In this document: piece after piece, positions 16,624 to 25,068 of the stretch
Position numbering within the stretch: the stretch's first letter is position 1
Layout: each line of letters starts with the position of its first letter
Source: Spirochaetaceae bacterium UBA1306
Lineage (GTDB): Bacteria > Spirochaetota > Spirochaetia > Treponematales > Rectinemataceae
Direction of reading: 5' to 3'
Assembly: GCA_002307245.1 (NCBI GenBank)
Contig: DBTW01000076.1
Coordinates: 1-64,000, forward strand
Length of the DNA stretch: 64,000 nucleotides
Notes under the pieces: model-generated
What the model was told of the DNA's origin: nothing
Seen by the model: the letters and a program-made list of their open reading frames with translations, nothing else
Database searches by the model: none
Position numbers and translations under genes: made by a program

Positions 16624-17892
16624 ATGAATATTAAAGGGAAACTGGCGTCGCTCGCCATCGTTCTCGCCCTCGTGGCGCCGGTAATGACCTTCGCCGCCCC
16701 GACCAAGGTCGTCGAGTGGTGGCACATCGGTACTGCCGCGAACGACAAGGCCATGTTCCAGGGATTTGCCGATGCGTACATGAAACTCCATTCGGACGTC
16801 CAGATCAACATCACCGTGCTCGAGAACGAGGCCTTCAAGAGCAAGCTGACCACGGTCATGCAGTCCGGCAACCCGCCTGACGTGTTCCAGACCTGGGGCG
16901 GCGGCGTCCTCGGCGAGTATGCCCAGGCTGGCCTCCTCAGGGATATCAGCAAAGAGACGAAGGACACGGCTTGGGGTAAATCCATGGCTGCCGGAGTGTG
17001 GGCGACCTACACCGTGGACGGCAAGATCTACGCCGTACCGAACGATGCCGGCTGCATCACCTTCTGGTACAACAAGGACCTCCTCGCCAAGGTAGGCTAC
17101 AAATCATTCCCGACCGACTGGGCCGACTTCCTTACCCTCGTAAAGAAGCTCAAGGCCGCCGGAATCACCCCGATCTCCCTCGCGGGCAACGATAAGTGGC
17201 CGGCCATGCACATGTGGTCCTATATCGCCCTCCGCCTCGGCGGGGCTTCCCTCTTCGCCGACACGGTTTCCGGCAAGAACAAGGCCGGCTTCAATGAAGC
17301 CACCTGGGTCAAGGCCGGGACGATGCTCAACGAGCTCGCCGCGCTCAAGCCCTTCCAGGACGGTTTCCTCGGCGCCACCTACAACGACGAGGCCGCGCTC
17401 GTGGGCAATGGCGTAGCCGCCATGGAGTTGATGGGCCAGTGGGCGCCCAACGTCCAGAAGGACAATTCTTCCTCCAAGGCCGGCCTCGGCGATAAGTTGG
17501 CCGCGGCTCCCTTCCCCGCCATCAAGGGCGGCAAGGGCAAGGTCACCGAGGTTATCGGCGGCGGCGGCGGATTTGCCCTCGGCAAGAACGCCTCCGACGC
17601 GGCGGTCGACTTCGTCAAGTTCCTCACCAACGTCGAGAACATGACCACCTGGGCCAAGACCAGCGGCATCCTCGCCACGACCAAGGGCGCCGAGGTCGGC
17701 ATCACCGACCCCAACGCCAAGATGGTGAAGGCTCTCGTCGATAAGTGCACTTTCTTCCAGCTCTACCTAGACCAGGCCTTCCCGCCCGCGGTAGGCGGTG
17801 CGGTGAACGACGCGGTCCAGACCATCCTCGCCGGCACGGCCACTCCGACCCAGGCCTGCGCAGCGATCCAGTCTGCCTTCGTCGCCAAGTAA
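16624..17892 (+). CDS. Sugar ABC transporter substrate-binding protein
   Basis: 422 residues; the ATG at 16624 follows AAGGAGG, which decides it over the longer open frame. A signal peptide ending VMTFA is followed by a family 1 solute-binding fold: VVEWWHIGTAANDKAM, QSGNPPDVFQTWGGG, a middle FWYNKDLLAKVGYKSFPTDW and VAAMELMGQWAPN. Aromatic residues in these loops are usual sugar contacts. No lipobox Cys is present. A strong hairpin separates it from its two permease genes. The operon also encodes a deacetylase and a sugar-sensing two-component system, so its ligand may be the signal for the kinase. Confidence 0.94.
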   Translation: MNIKGKLASLAIVLALVAPVMTFAAPTKVVEWWHIGTAANDKAMFQGFADAYMKLHSDVQINITVLENEAFKSKLTTVMQSGNPPDVFQTWGGGVLGEYAQAGLLRDISKETKDTAWGKSMAAGVWATYTVDGKIYAVPNDAGCITFWYNKDLLAKVGYKSFPTDWADFLTLVKKLKAAGITPISLAGNDKWPAMHMWSYIALRLGGASLFADTVSGKNKAGFNEATWVKAGTMLNELAALKPFQDGFLGATYNDEAALVGNGVAAMELMGQWAPNVQKDNSSSKAGLGDKLAAAPFPAIKGGKGKVTEVIGGGGGFALGKNASDAAVDFVKFLTNVENMTTWAKTSGILATTKGAEVGITDPNAKMVKALVDKCTFFQLYLDQAFPPAVGGAVNDAVQTILAGTATPTQACAAIQSAFVAK

Positions 17893-17918
17893 GCGGCCAG
17901 GCAAGGACGATCAGTTAA

Positions 17919-17967
17919 CCTCGGCGCGAAGATCGCGGGAATACCCACCGCGGTCTTCGCGCCGAGG
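17919..17967 (+). terminator. 20-bp hairpin between binding-protein and permease genes
   Basis: Positions 17919-17938 pair with 17948-17967 over 20 bp (19 Watson-Crick and one G-U pair) with a 9-nt loop. No T-run follows. It probably stabilises the binding-protein mRNA or lets only part of transcription continue into the permease genes. Confidence 0.7.
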
Positions 17968-18006
17968 CTCTACCCGCCGAAAATAGGCTTCGAAGCGAGG
18001 AATTAA

Positions 18007-18912
18007 TTGGCTAAGCGATCCATTCCCAAGGGGAGCCTAAACCGGGCGAACTTCCTCACCCTGGCGATCCTCCTGGGCCCTGCCTTAATACTTTTCACGG
18101 CGCTCGTTATCGTCCCCGTCTTCGAGGCGGCGATCTTCAGTTTCTATAAATGGAACGGTTTCGGCCCGATGGTCAATTTCCGGGGCTTCCAGAACTACAT
18201 CCAGTTCTTCAAGGACGCTATAGTCCATAAGGCCCTGTTGCACAATCTCATCATCGCCGTCGTGTCGCTCGTCGTCGAGCTGCCCATCGCCATGCTGCTC
18301 GCGGTGATCGTCTGCGACCCGAAGTTCAAGGGCGCGGTGTTCTTCCGAACCTTCTTCTTCCTACCCTACGTGCTCTCCGAGGTCATCACCGGCGTACTCT
18401 GGCAATTCATCTATCACCCGCAATATGGGCTCGTACGCGCTATATGGGGCTTGTTCGCCCCCATCGAGACGGCCCCGACCCTTATGGGGAACACCACGAC
18501 GCTCCTCTGGGCCATCCTCGTGGTCATCATCTGGAAATACTTCGGCTTCCATATGACCATCTACATCGCCGGACTGCAGGACATTCCCAGGGAGCAGATC
18601 GAGGCCGCGACGATCGACGGCGCCTCGTCTTGGCAAACTTTCATTTCCGTAACCCTGCCCGGAATGCGGACCAGTATCCAGCTCTCGGTCTTCTTCGCGA
18701 TCATCGGGTCCTTCCAGCTTTTCGACATCGTCTGGGCGATGGGAAAGGGAGATCCAGTAAACGCGGGCGAGACCATAGTCACCTACATGTACAAGATCGG
18801 CCTACAGCGCTTCAATATAGGCTATGGCGGCACCATCGCCGTCTGCATCTTCCTCATCTGCCTCTTCTTCAATGTCTTCTACCAGAAGATCCTCGTCAGG
18901 GAGGACGATTAA
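18007..18912 (+). CDS. Sugar ABC transporter permease, MalF type
   Basis: 301 residues from a TTG start at 18007 with GAGGA just upstream. Six hydrophobic helices and the EAA loop EAATIDGASSWQTFISVTLPGM (about residues 197-218) identify an inner-membrane carbohydrate permease. It is followed after 3 bp by its MalG partner. It imports the ligand of the binding protein encoded upstream. Confidence 0.95.
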   Translation: MAKRSIPKGSLNRANFLTLAILLGPALILFTALVIVPVFEAAIFSFYKWNGFGPMVNFRGFQNYIQFFKDAIVHKALLHNLIIAVVSLVVELPIAMLLAVIVCDPKFKGAVFFRTFFFLPYVLSEVITGVLWQFIYHPQYGLVRAIWGLFAPIETAPTLMGNTTTLLWAILVVIIWKYFGFHMTIYIAGLQDIPREQIEAATIDGASSWQTFISVTLPGMRTSIQLSVFFAIIGSFQLFDIVWAMGKGDPVNAGETIVTYMYKIGLQRFNIGYGGTIAVCIFLICLFFNVFYQKILVREDD

Positions 18913-18915
18913 GCC

Positions 18916-19761
18916 ATGAGATCCATGACAAGAAGAAACCGGCTCATGGCCGCGATCAAATACCTAGTCTGCGCGATCATGATCCTCGTCATAGCGGTAC
19001 CCCTCTACATATCGGTCATGGGCGGCTTAAAAAGCGTCGGGCAGCTGCGCGCGGAGCCCGTATCCCTGCCGAACCCCGTCAACTGGAACCAATACACCGA
19101 CATGCTCACGGGAAAGAACGGCAGTTTCTGGCCCAAGCTCGTGAACAGCGTCGTCATCGGCCTCGGCACGGTAGGCGTCATCCTTATCATCGGGACCTTC
19201 GCCGGATACGCCTTGGCGCGCATTAAATTCAAGCTTAACGGCCTCATCTACGCCTACTTCCAGCTCGGGCTCCTCTTCCCCCTGGCGGTGGCGATCCTCC
19301 CCCTCTACCTCCAGCTGCGAAGCTTCCACCTCCTGGACAGCGCGATCGGCGTGATCTTGCCCCAGGCCGCCTTCGGCCTGGCGATGATGCTCATGCTCCT
19401 TCGAGGCTTCATCAAGGCCATCCCCCTCGAGCTCGAGGAGGCGGCGGCGATCGACGGATATAGCCGCTTCGGCTTCCTCTTCAGGATCGTGGTGCCCCTG
19501 TCGACGCCCATCCTGGCGACGGTCTCGGTCCTCACCCTCGTCTCGAGCTGGAACAATTTTTTCACGCCCCTCTTGGTGTTCAACAGCGAGAAGAAGTACA
19601 CCCTACCCATGGGCGTGATGAATTTCATGGGTGAGCACGCGGCGGATTGGAACCTGATCCTCGCCTATCTCACCTTGGCCATGATACCGGCGGTCATCAT
19701 CTATGTCCTCTGCCAGAAGTACATCGTAGCGGGATTGACCGGCGGCGCCATCAAAGGCTAA
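18916..19761 (+). CDS. Sugar ABC transporter permease, MalG type
   Basis: 281 residues with six membrane segments and an EAA loop EEAAAIDGYSRFGFLFRIVVPLS near residues 174-196. It ends in LTGGAIKG, as MalG-type proteins do. It follows the MalF-type gene closely and is followed after 9 bp by a polysaccharide deacetylase gene, so the enzyme and sensor genes are likely in the same transcript. No transporter ATPase is encoded here. Confidence 0.95.
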   Translation: MRSMTRRNRLMAAIKYLVCAIMILVIAVPLYISVMGGLKSVGQLRAEPVSLPNPVNWNQYTDMLTGKNGSFWPKLVNSVVIGLGTVGVILIIGTFAGYALARIKFKLNGLIYAYFQLGLLFPLAVAILPLYLQLRSFHLLDSAIGVILPQAAFGLAMMLMLLRGFIKAIPLELEEAAAIDGYSRFGFLFRIVVPLSTPILATVSVLTLVSSWNNFFTPLLVFNSEKKYTLPMGVMNFMGEHAADWNLILAYLTLAMIPAVIIYVLCQKYIVAGLTGGAIKG

Positions 19762-19770
19762 GGCCCTCCG

Positions 19771-20373
19771 ATGGCCTACCTGACGATCGACGACGTACCC
19801 TCCCGTCTCTTCGCCGAGAAGCTCGCCTACCTGGAGGAGCTGCGCCTCCCGGCGCTGCTCTTCTGCGTGGGCGAGCAGGCCCGAGGCCGCGAGGACGAGC
19901 TGGCCGAGGCCCTCGCCTCGGGTTGCCTCCTGGGCAACCATTCCTACTCCCATCCCCGCTTCTCGGAGCTGAGCATCGACGCCTGCCGCCGCGAGATCGA
20001 GAGGACCGACGCCCTGCTCCAGTCCATCTACGATCTCGCCGGCCTCGCCTGGGAGCCCAAGCTCTTCCGTTTCCCATATTTCGACCGGGGCGCGGCCGGC
20101 CGGGACGCCGCCCGGCTCCAGCTCATCCTGCGCGAGCTCGGCTACCGCGCTCCCGCCGCCCAGGGAGGGGACAGGGCCGACACGGACTGCTCCTTCGACC
20201 AGAAGGAGTACTGCCTGGACGATCCCGAGGAAGTCTACGCCCGTATCGACGCTAGCCATCCCGGACCGGGGGACGTTATCCTCATCCACGACCACGAGAA
20301 GAGCCACAAGGTATTCTTCGAATGCGTGGACAGGTACCGAGAGCATGGCTTACGATTCGACTCCGTCACTTAA
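19771..20373 (+). CDS. NodB-type polysaccharide/chitooligosaccharide deacetylase
   Basis: 200 residues, without signal peptide. The NodB homology motifs are TIDDVPS (catalytic and metal Asp pair), GNHSYSHPRFSEL (the His-x3-His metal site) and FRFPYFDRG, with a C-terminal ILIHDHEK carrying the final His. Such enzymes remove N- or O-acetyl groups from sugars using a divalent metal. A cytoplasmic location suggests action on an imported acetylated sugar rather than on the cell wall. Its 3' end overlaps the start of the histidine kinase gene by 29 bp, so the two are coupled. The length is near the minimum for this domain. Confidence 0.85.
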   Translation: MAYLTIDDVPSRLFAEKLAYLEELRLPALLFCVGEQARGREDELAEALASGCLLGNHSYSHPRFSELSIDACRREIERTDALLQSIYDLAGLAWEPKLFRFPYFDRGAAGRDAARLQLILRELGYRAPAAQGGDRADTDCSFDQKEYCLDDPEEVYARIDASHPGPGDVILIHDHEKSHKVFFECVDRYREHGLRFDSVT

Positions 20374-22765
20374 GCCTCCGCGGATAGGCGTCTTCATTGG
20401 CCGCGTCGACGACTCCTTCCAGCGCACCATCTGGAAAAGCATCGTCGCCCGCGCCCGGGAGCGCGGCGCCGAGGCCATCGGCTTCTTCGGGCACGGCCTC
20501 GGCTCGCCCGTGCCCAGCCAGGCCACGATGAACGTGGTCTACCGCATGGCCAGCCCCCGTTGCCTCGACGGCCTCATCGTCCTCTCCAACACCGTGGGCA
20601 ACTTCGAGGACCCTGCCCGCGTCGCATCCCTCGTCGCGGGCACGGGCCTCCCCGCCGTCTCCATGCAATTCGACCTGGGAGGCCTGTCTTATGTGCGGAC
20701 TCGCGGAGGCCCGGCCATGGCCGAGCTCGTGCGCCACCTCGCCCGAAGCCATGGCAGGCGCCGCTTCGCCCTCGTGACCGGTCCCCGCCGCCACGGCGAC
20801 TCCATCGAGAGGGAGGCTGCCTTCCGCGAGGCCCTGGCGGCCGAGGGCATTGCCTTCGACGAGCGGCTCCTCTTCGAGGGTAGGTTCTTCAAGGAATCCG
20901 GCGAGGACGCCGTCCGCCGCTTCCTCGACTCCGGCCTAGACTTCGACGCCCTCGTCTGCCTCAACGACTTCATGGCCTTCGGCGCCCTCGAGGCCCTGCG
21001 TGAGCGGGGGGTGGACGTGCCCGGCCGCGTATCCGTCACGGGCTTCGACGATGTCGCCGAGGCGCGCTGGGCCGGCCCTCCCCTCACCACAGTGCACCAA
21101 CCCCTCGAGGCGCTCGGTGCCGAGGCCCTGGATCTGGCCCTCGAGCTCCTGGCCGGCGGGACGACGGGCCTCGGAGAAGCCCGCGGCGGCCCGAGGAGCC
21201 TCGATTGCGCCTGCGTCTTCCGCCGCTCCTGCGGCTGCCCGCCGGAGCCACTCCTCCCGCCCTCCGGCCACGCCGAGGCAGGCGACGCGGCGGAGCTCAG
21301 GCTCGCAGGCGAGCTCGCCTCCCTCGCCTCGAGGGGCGAGCTGCACGGGCTCCTCGCCCTCCTCGACCGGGAGCTCTCGGCCAGGCAGGGCGAGCCCGGC
21401 GGGGCCGAGGAGCTCCGCCGCCTCCTGTACGCCGCCCGCGCCCGCGGCGGCGGGTTCCCTAAAGCCGCCGCCCAGGCCTCGCCCGGCTTCGACTGCTTCG
21501 ACCAAGGACTCGCCCTCATCGCCGAGGCGGAGCTCCGCTGGGAAATCGAGGACAAGCTGCGCATAGCCGAGCGCTCTTCCTTCATCAGGGAGCTCGGCAT
21601 GAGGATCCTTGGGACCTTCAGCCTGGAGGCGCTCGTGCGGCAATGGGAGAGCTGCCTCGGCCCGATGGGCGTCGCGCGGAGCTACCTTGTCCTCTTCGAG
21701 GCCCCCGTGCCTCCCCTCGGCGTCGCCCTGCCCCCGCGCTCGCGCCTCGTGCGGCCCTCGGCCTCGCCGGGCGGGGGCGTGTCCGAGCTCCAGTTCCCCA
21801 CCGCCTGTCTCCTCCCACCCGAACTCGGGATCGTATGGGGCCCGGCCGGCTGGATCATCGAGCCCCTGGTCTACCAGGACGAGGCCCTGGGCTACCTCCT
21901 CGTCGAGTCCGGCACCGAGGAACCCCTCGTCTACGAGTCCCTGCGCGACCAGATGTCCGCGGCCGTCAAGGCCACCCTCCTCATGGAGGAGATCGAGGAG
22001 AACAGGCGGAGCCTCGAGCGCCTGGTGGAGCGTAGGACCGAGGAGTTGCGGAACGCCAACCGCGGCCTCAAGGCCCAGATCGCCCAACGTAGGATACTCG
22101 AGCGCGAGGTCCAGGAGATCGGCAACCGCACGATGCAGGCCATCGGCCAGGACATCCACGACGACCTCTGCCAGCAGCTCGCGGGCATCTCCATGCTGGC
22201 CGCCGCGCTCGAGGACGGGCTCTCCTCGGGGGCGGGCGATCCCCAGGACTCCATCGCGGCGGCCCTGGGCTCCGCGCGCGAGATACGCGGCCTCCTCGAG
22301 GGCGCGGTCGACCGCTCGCGGCAATTCGCCCGCACCCTCTACCCGCCCGGCCTCGTGGAACGGGGCCTGGTCCTGGCCCTCGAGGAGCTCTGCGCCTCCC
22401 TCGGCCGCGCCTCCGCCGGGACGGGCGCGGTCCATAGTGCGGGTCCCTCGATCAGCTTCCAGGCCGAGGGCGACTGCGGGATAGCCGACCAGGCCAAGGC
22501 CCTCCAGCTCTACCGGATCGTCCAGGAGGCCCTCTCGAACGCCCTCCGGCACTCCGGCAGCGAGGTGATCATGCTGCGCCTCCTCCGCCGAGAGGGGCGC
22601 CTCGTCGCCGAGGTCCGGGACTTCGGCCGAGGCATGGGCCCGACCAAGGCACAGGGCCGGGGCATGGGCCTCCGCATCATGCGCTACCGGGCGGACTCCA
22701 TCGGGGCCCGCCTCGAGATACGGAACCTGGAGCCGGGCGTCTGCGTCTCGTGTTCCCTTGAGTGA
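20345..22765 (+). CDS. Cytoplasmic histidine kinase with LacI-type sugar-binding domain
   Basis: 806 residues and no membrane segment. Residues about 12-275 form a periplasmic-binding-protein-like domain of the LacI/GalR sensor type: PRIGVFIGRVDDSFQ, GRRRFALVTGP, DALVCLNDFMAFGALEAL and VSVTGFDDVAEARWAGPPLTTVHQPLEALG. The N-terminal helix-turn-helix of LacI is absent. Next comes RRSCGC, a Cys motif common in relatives fused to GGDEF. A GAF-like middle part leads to a coiled coil (about 545-595) and a HisKA_3 segment with the phospho-accepting His605 in GQDIHDDLCQQLAGI. The ATPase domain has the N-box QEALSNALRHSG (about 727-738) and G-boxes DFGRGMG and GRGMGLRIM. It should autophosphorylate in response to an intracellular sugar and pass phosphate to the response regulator encoded 15 bp downstream. 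Confidence 0.9.
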   Translation: MAYDSTPSLKPPRIGVFIGRVDDSFQRTIWKSIVARARERGAEAIGFFGHGLGSPVPSQATMNVVYRMASPRCLDGLIVLSNTVGNFEDPARVASLVAGTGLPAVSMQFDLGGLSYVRTRGGPAMAELVRHLARSHGRRRFALVTGPRRHGDSIEREAAFREALAAEGIAFDERLLFEGRFFKESGEDAVRRFLDSGLDFDALVCLNDFMAFGALEALRERGVDVPGRVSVTGFDDVAEARWAGPPLTTVHQPLEALGAEALDLALELLAGGTTGLGEARGGPRSLDCACVFRRSCGCPPEPLLPPSGHAEAGDAAELRLAGELASLASRGELHGLLALLDRELSARQGEPGGAEELRRLLYAARARGGGFPKAAAQASPGFDCFDQGLALIAEAELRWEIEDKLRIAERSSFIRELGMRILGTFSLEALVRQWESCLGPMGVARSYLVLFEAPVPPLGVALPPRSRLVRPSASPGGGVSELQFPTACLLPPELGIVWGPAGWIIEPLVYQDEALGYLLVESGTEEPLVYESLRDQMSAAVKATLLMEEIEENRRSLERLVERRTEELRNANRGLKAQIAQRRILEREVQEIGNRTMQAIGQDIHDDLCQQLAGISMLAAALEDGLSSGAGDPQDSIAAALGSAREIRGLLEGAVDRSRQFARTLYPPGLVERGLVLALEELCASLGRASAGTGAVHSAGPSISFQAEGDCGIADQAKALQLYRIVQEALSNALRHSGSEVIMLRLLRREGRLVAEVRDFGRGMGPTKAQGRGMGLRIMRYRADSIGARLEIRNLEPGVCVSCSLE

Positions 22766-22780
22766 TAGGAGGGTCTACCC

Positions 22781-23440
22781 GTGGATGGCGCAACTGACAT
22801 CGTGAAATTCCTGATCGTCGACGATCACCCGATATTCCGCCACGGCCTCATCGCCCTGCTCGAGCGGGACCCCCGCTATCGGGTCTCGGCCGAGGCGGGG
22901 ACCATCGAGGAGGCCGTCGCCGCCCTCGAGGCCGGGGCTCCCGACATGGTCCTCCTAGACATATCCCTGGGCCACCAGAGCGGCCTCGACCTCCTCAAGG
23001 TCCTGCGCTCCGCCTGCCCCGAGGCGAAGGCCCTCGTAATCTCGATCCACGACGAGGCCGTCTACGCCGAGCGCGCCTTGCGCGCCCACGCCAGGGGCTA
23101 CATCATGAAGCAGGAGGCGAGCTCGGTGCTCAAGGAGGCCGTCGCGACCATATTGGCCGGGAAGATCTTCGTGTCGACGGCCATCGAGGACCAGCTCCTC
23201 GCGCAGTCCTGCAGGGCCAAGGCCGAGACCCTGCGGTCGGAGACATCCATTCTCTCGGACCGTGAGCTGGAGGTCCTCAAGGCGATGGGCCAGGGCTTCG
23301 GAGCGATGGAGACGGCGACGATGATGGGCATCGCGGTGAAGACAGTCAATGTCTACCAGGACCACATCAAGAAGAAGCTCGCCCTCGGGAGCATAGCCGA
23401 GCTCCGCAAGTACGCTATCCAGTGGCTGCAGTCGCTCTAG
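22781..23440 (+). CDS. NarL/LuxR-type response regulator
   Basis: 219 residues from a GTG start with AGGAGGG upstream. The receiver domain has the acidic pair DD at 14-15, the phosphorylation site Asp60 in MVLLDISLG, and the conserved Lys in the GYIMKQE segment. The C-terminal LuxR-type helix-turn-helix reads LSDRELEVLKAMGQGFGAMETATMMG and then VKTVNVYQDHIKKKL. It is the cognate partner of the preceding kinase and probably activates the upstream transporter operon. Confidence 0.95.
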   Translation: MDGATDIVKFLIVDDHPIFRHGLIALLERDPRYRVSAEAGTIEEAVAALEAGAPDMVLLDISLGHQSGLDLLKVLRSACPEAKALVISIHDEAVYAERALRAHARGYIMKQEASSVLKEAVATILAGKIFVSTAIEDQLLAQSCRAKAETLRSETSILSDRELEVLKAMGQGFGAMETATMMGIAVKTVNVYQDHIKKKLALGSIAELRKYAIQWLQSL

Positions 23441-23449
23441 CGCGGCCCG

Positions 23450-24859
23450 CTACAGCTCGTAGCGCTCGCCCTTCCTCACGATCTGCACGTCCTTGACGCC
23501 CTTCTCGCGCAGGAACTTCTCCATGTGGGTAAGGCCTTCCTTCTCGCCGTGGACCAGGAAGACGCGCTTCAGCTGCGAGAGGTCGAGGCTCGACATCCAG
23601 TCCCAGGCTTCCTGGTAGTCCGCGTGGGCGGAGAAGGCGTTGATCTCCTCGATCCGAGCGCGCACCGGGTAGAGGTCGCCGTGGATCCGCACTTCCTTCT
23701 CGCGGTCGCGTATGCGCCGCCCCAGCGTGTTCGCGGCCATGTAACCCACGATGAGGATCGTCGCGCTCGGGTCGGAGATATTGTGAATGAGGTGGTGCTG
23801 GATCCTGCCCGCCTCGCACATGCCGTCCGCGGAGATGATGATCGCCGGCCCCTGGTATTCGTTCAGGCGCTTCGAGTCCTGCACGCTCGAGGAGAAATGC
23901 AGGCTGTTGAAGCCGAAGGGGTTCTCGTGGTGCACGGTGAAGGCGCGGTGCGTCTCCTCGTCGTAGCACTCCGGGTGGATCTGGAAGATGCTCGTCGCGT
24001 TGATGGCCATGGGGCTGTCCACCCAGATCGGGATCTCCGGTATGCGCTTGGCGTCGACCAGGAGGTGGAAGTAGAAGATCAGCTCCTGCGTGCGCTCGAT
24101 GGCGAAGGAGGGGATGATCACCTTGCCCTTGCGCGCCGCGGCCTGGTTGACGATATCGGTCAGCTTGTCGATGGCCTCCTCGGTGCCCTCATGGAGCCGG
24201 TCGCCGTAGGTTGCCTCGAGCACGAGGTAGTCCATCGCGGGGATGATCGCCGGGTCCCGGATGATCGGCTTGTTCTTGCGCCCGAGGTCCCCCGTGAAGG
24301 CGATGGTCACCTCCCGTCCCGAGCGGTCCCGGGCGTGGGTATAGGCCATCGCCGAGCCGAGGATGTGGCCGGCGTCGTAGAGCTCGACCTTGATCCCGTC
24401 GCCGATCGGCATCGGGCGGTTATACGACACCGTCACGAACTGCCCCGTCGCCTTGATCACGTCCTCCTCGGTATACAGCGGCTGCCAATCGAACTTTTGG
24501 CCCTTGCGCGCCGCCTGCTTGCCCAGGTACTCGGCGTCGCGGGCTTGGATCGAGGCCGAGTCCATCATCACCACGCCGGCCAGGTCGCGCGTCGCCGGCG
24601 TCGAGTAGATATTCCCGCGATAGCCGCGCTTGGCGAGCAGCGGCAGCATGCCGCAGTGGTCGAAGTGCGCGTGCGTGAGTATCACCGAGCTGATCGACTC
24701 GGGGTCCGGCACGAGGGCCCGGTTCTTCTCCTCGGCCTCTTCGCGCTTACCCTGGAAGGCGCCGCAGTCGATGAGGCAGCGCGCCCCGTCGATGGTGAGT
24801 ATGTGCTTGGAGCCGGTGACCTCGCCGGCTCCGCCCTCGGAATGCAATCGTATGCTCAT
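23450..24859 (-). CDS. Metallo-beta-lactamase/beta-CASP RNase
   Basis: 469 residues. The zinc ligands are visible as HAHFDHCGMLP (motif 2), GHILGSAMAY (motif 3) and FTGDLGRKNKP (motif 4). The beta-CASP domain has SPMAINAT, SADGMCEAGRIQHHL (motif B region), VGYMAANTLGRRI and the terminal His motif FSAHADYQE. This is the layout of RNA-processing beta-CASP nucleases of the YsgA/CPSF73-like group, without an N-terminal KH domain. It likely acts as a cytoplasmic endo- or 5'-exoribonuclease. It is convergent with the response regulator gene (9 bp apart). Its ATG has no Shine-Dalgarno and lies 6 nt after a -10 box, suggesting a leaderless message. Confidence 0.92.
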   Translation of the reverse strand: MSIRLHSEGGAGEVTGSKHILTIDGARCLIDCGAFQGKREEAEEKNRALVPDPESISSVILTHAHFDHCGMLPLLAKRGYRGNIYSTPATRDLAGVVMMDSASIQARDAEYLGKQAARKGQKFDWQPLYTEEDVIKATGQFVTVSYNRPMPIGDGIKVELYDAGHILGSAMAYTHARDRSGREVTIAFTGDLGRKNKPIIRDPAIIPAMDYLVLEATYGDRLHEGTEEAIDKLTDIVNQAAARKGKVIIPSFAIERTQELIFYFHLLVDAKRIPEIPIWVDSPMAINATSIFQIHPECYDEETHRAFTVHHENPFGFNSLHFSSSVQDSKRLNEYQGPAIIISADGMCEAGRIQHHLIHNISDPSATILIVGYMAANTLGRRIRDREKEVRIHGDLYPVRARIEEINAFSAHADYQEAWDWMSSLDLSQLKRVFLVHGEKEGLTHMEKFLREKGVKDVQIVRKGERYEL

Positions 24860-24865
24860 GCGCTA

Positions 24866-24894
24866 ATAGTAGCGCCGATTCCGCCATGAGGCAA
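24866..24894 (-). promoter_or_regulatory. Promoter of the beta-CASP RNase, leaderless type
   Basis: Minus strand: TTGCCT (24889-24894), 17 bp, TACTAT (24866-24871), then 6 nt to the ATG at 24859. Transcription starting 7 nt after the -10 box would begin at the start codon itself. Confidence 0.65.
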
Positions 24895-25008
24895 ACCGGT
24901 TTCGGGGGGGGGTAGGACCGCTGTCATTCGCCAAGGCTGCGACGTTGGGCGACATCCATATCCGAAGGATTCACGATATTTCTTTTTGCGGCAATAAGTC
25001 GCATCTAT

Positions 25009-25037
25009 TTGACTTCGCGGCGAAGGAGTCGTACAGT
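25009..25037 (+). promoter_or_regulatory. Promoter of the cytidylate-kinase-like gene
   Basis: TTGACT (25009-25014) and TACAGT (25032-25037) are 17 bp apart. The expected start near 25044 leaves a 25-nt leader that contains AAGGAGGA before the ATG at 25069. Confidence 0.6.
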
Positions 25038-25068
25038 AGACAAAGAAGGATCTATTAAGGAGGACCAC

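Noticed and set aside
20936..22552. Long minus-strand frame opposite the histidine kinase
   Set aside because: Shadow frame with biased composition and no recognisable features.
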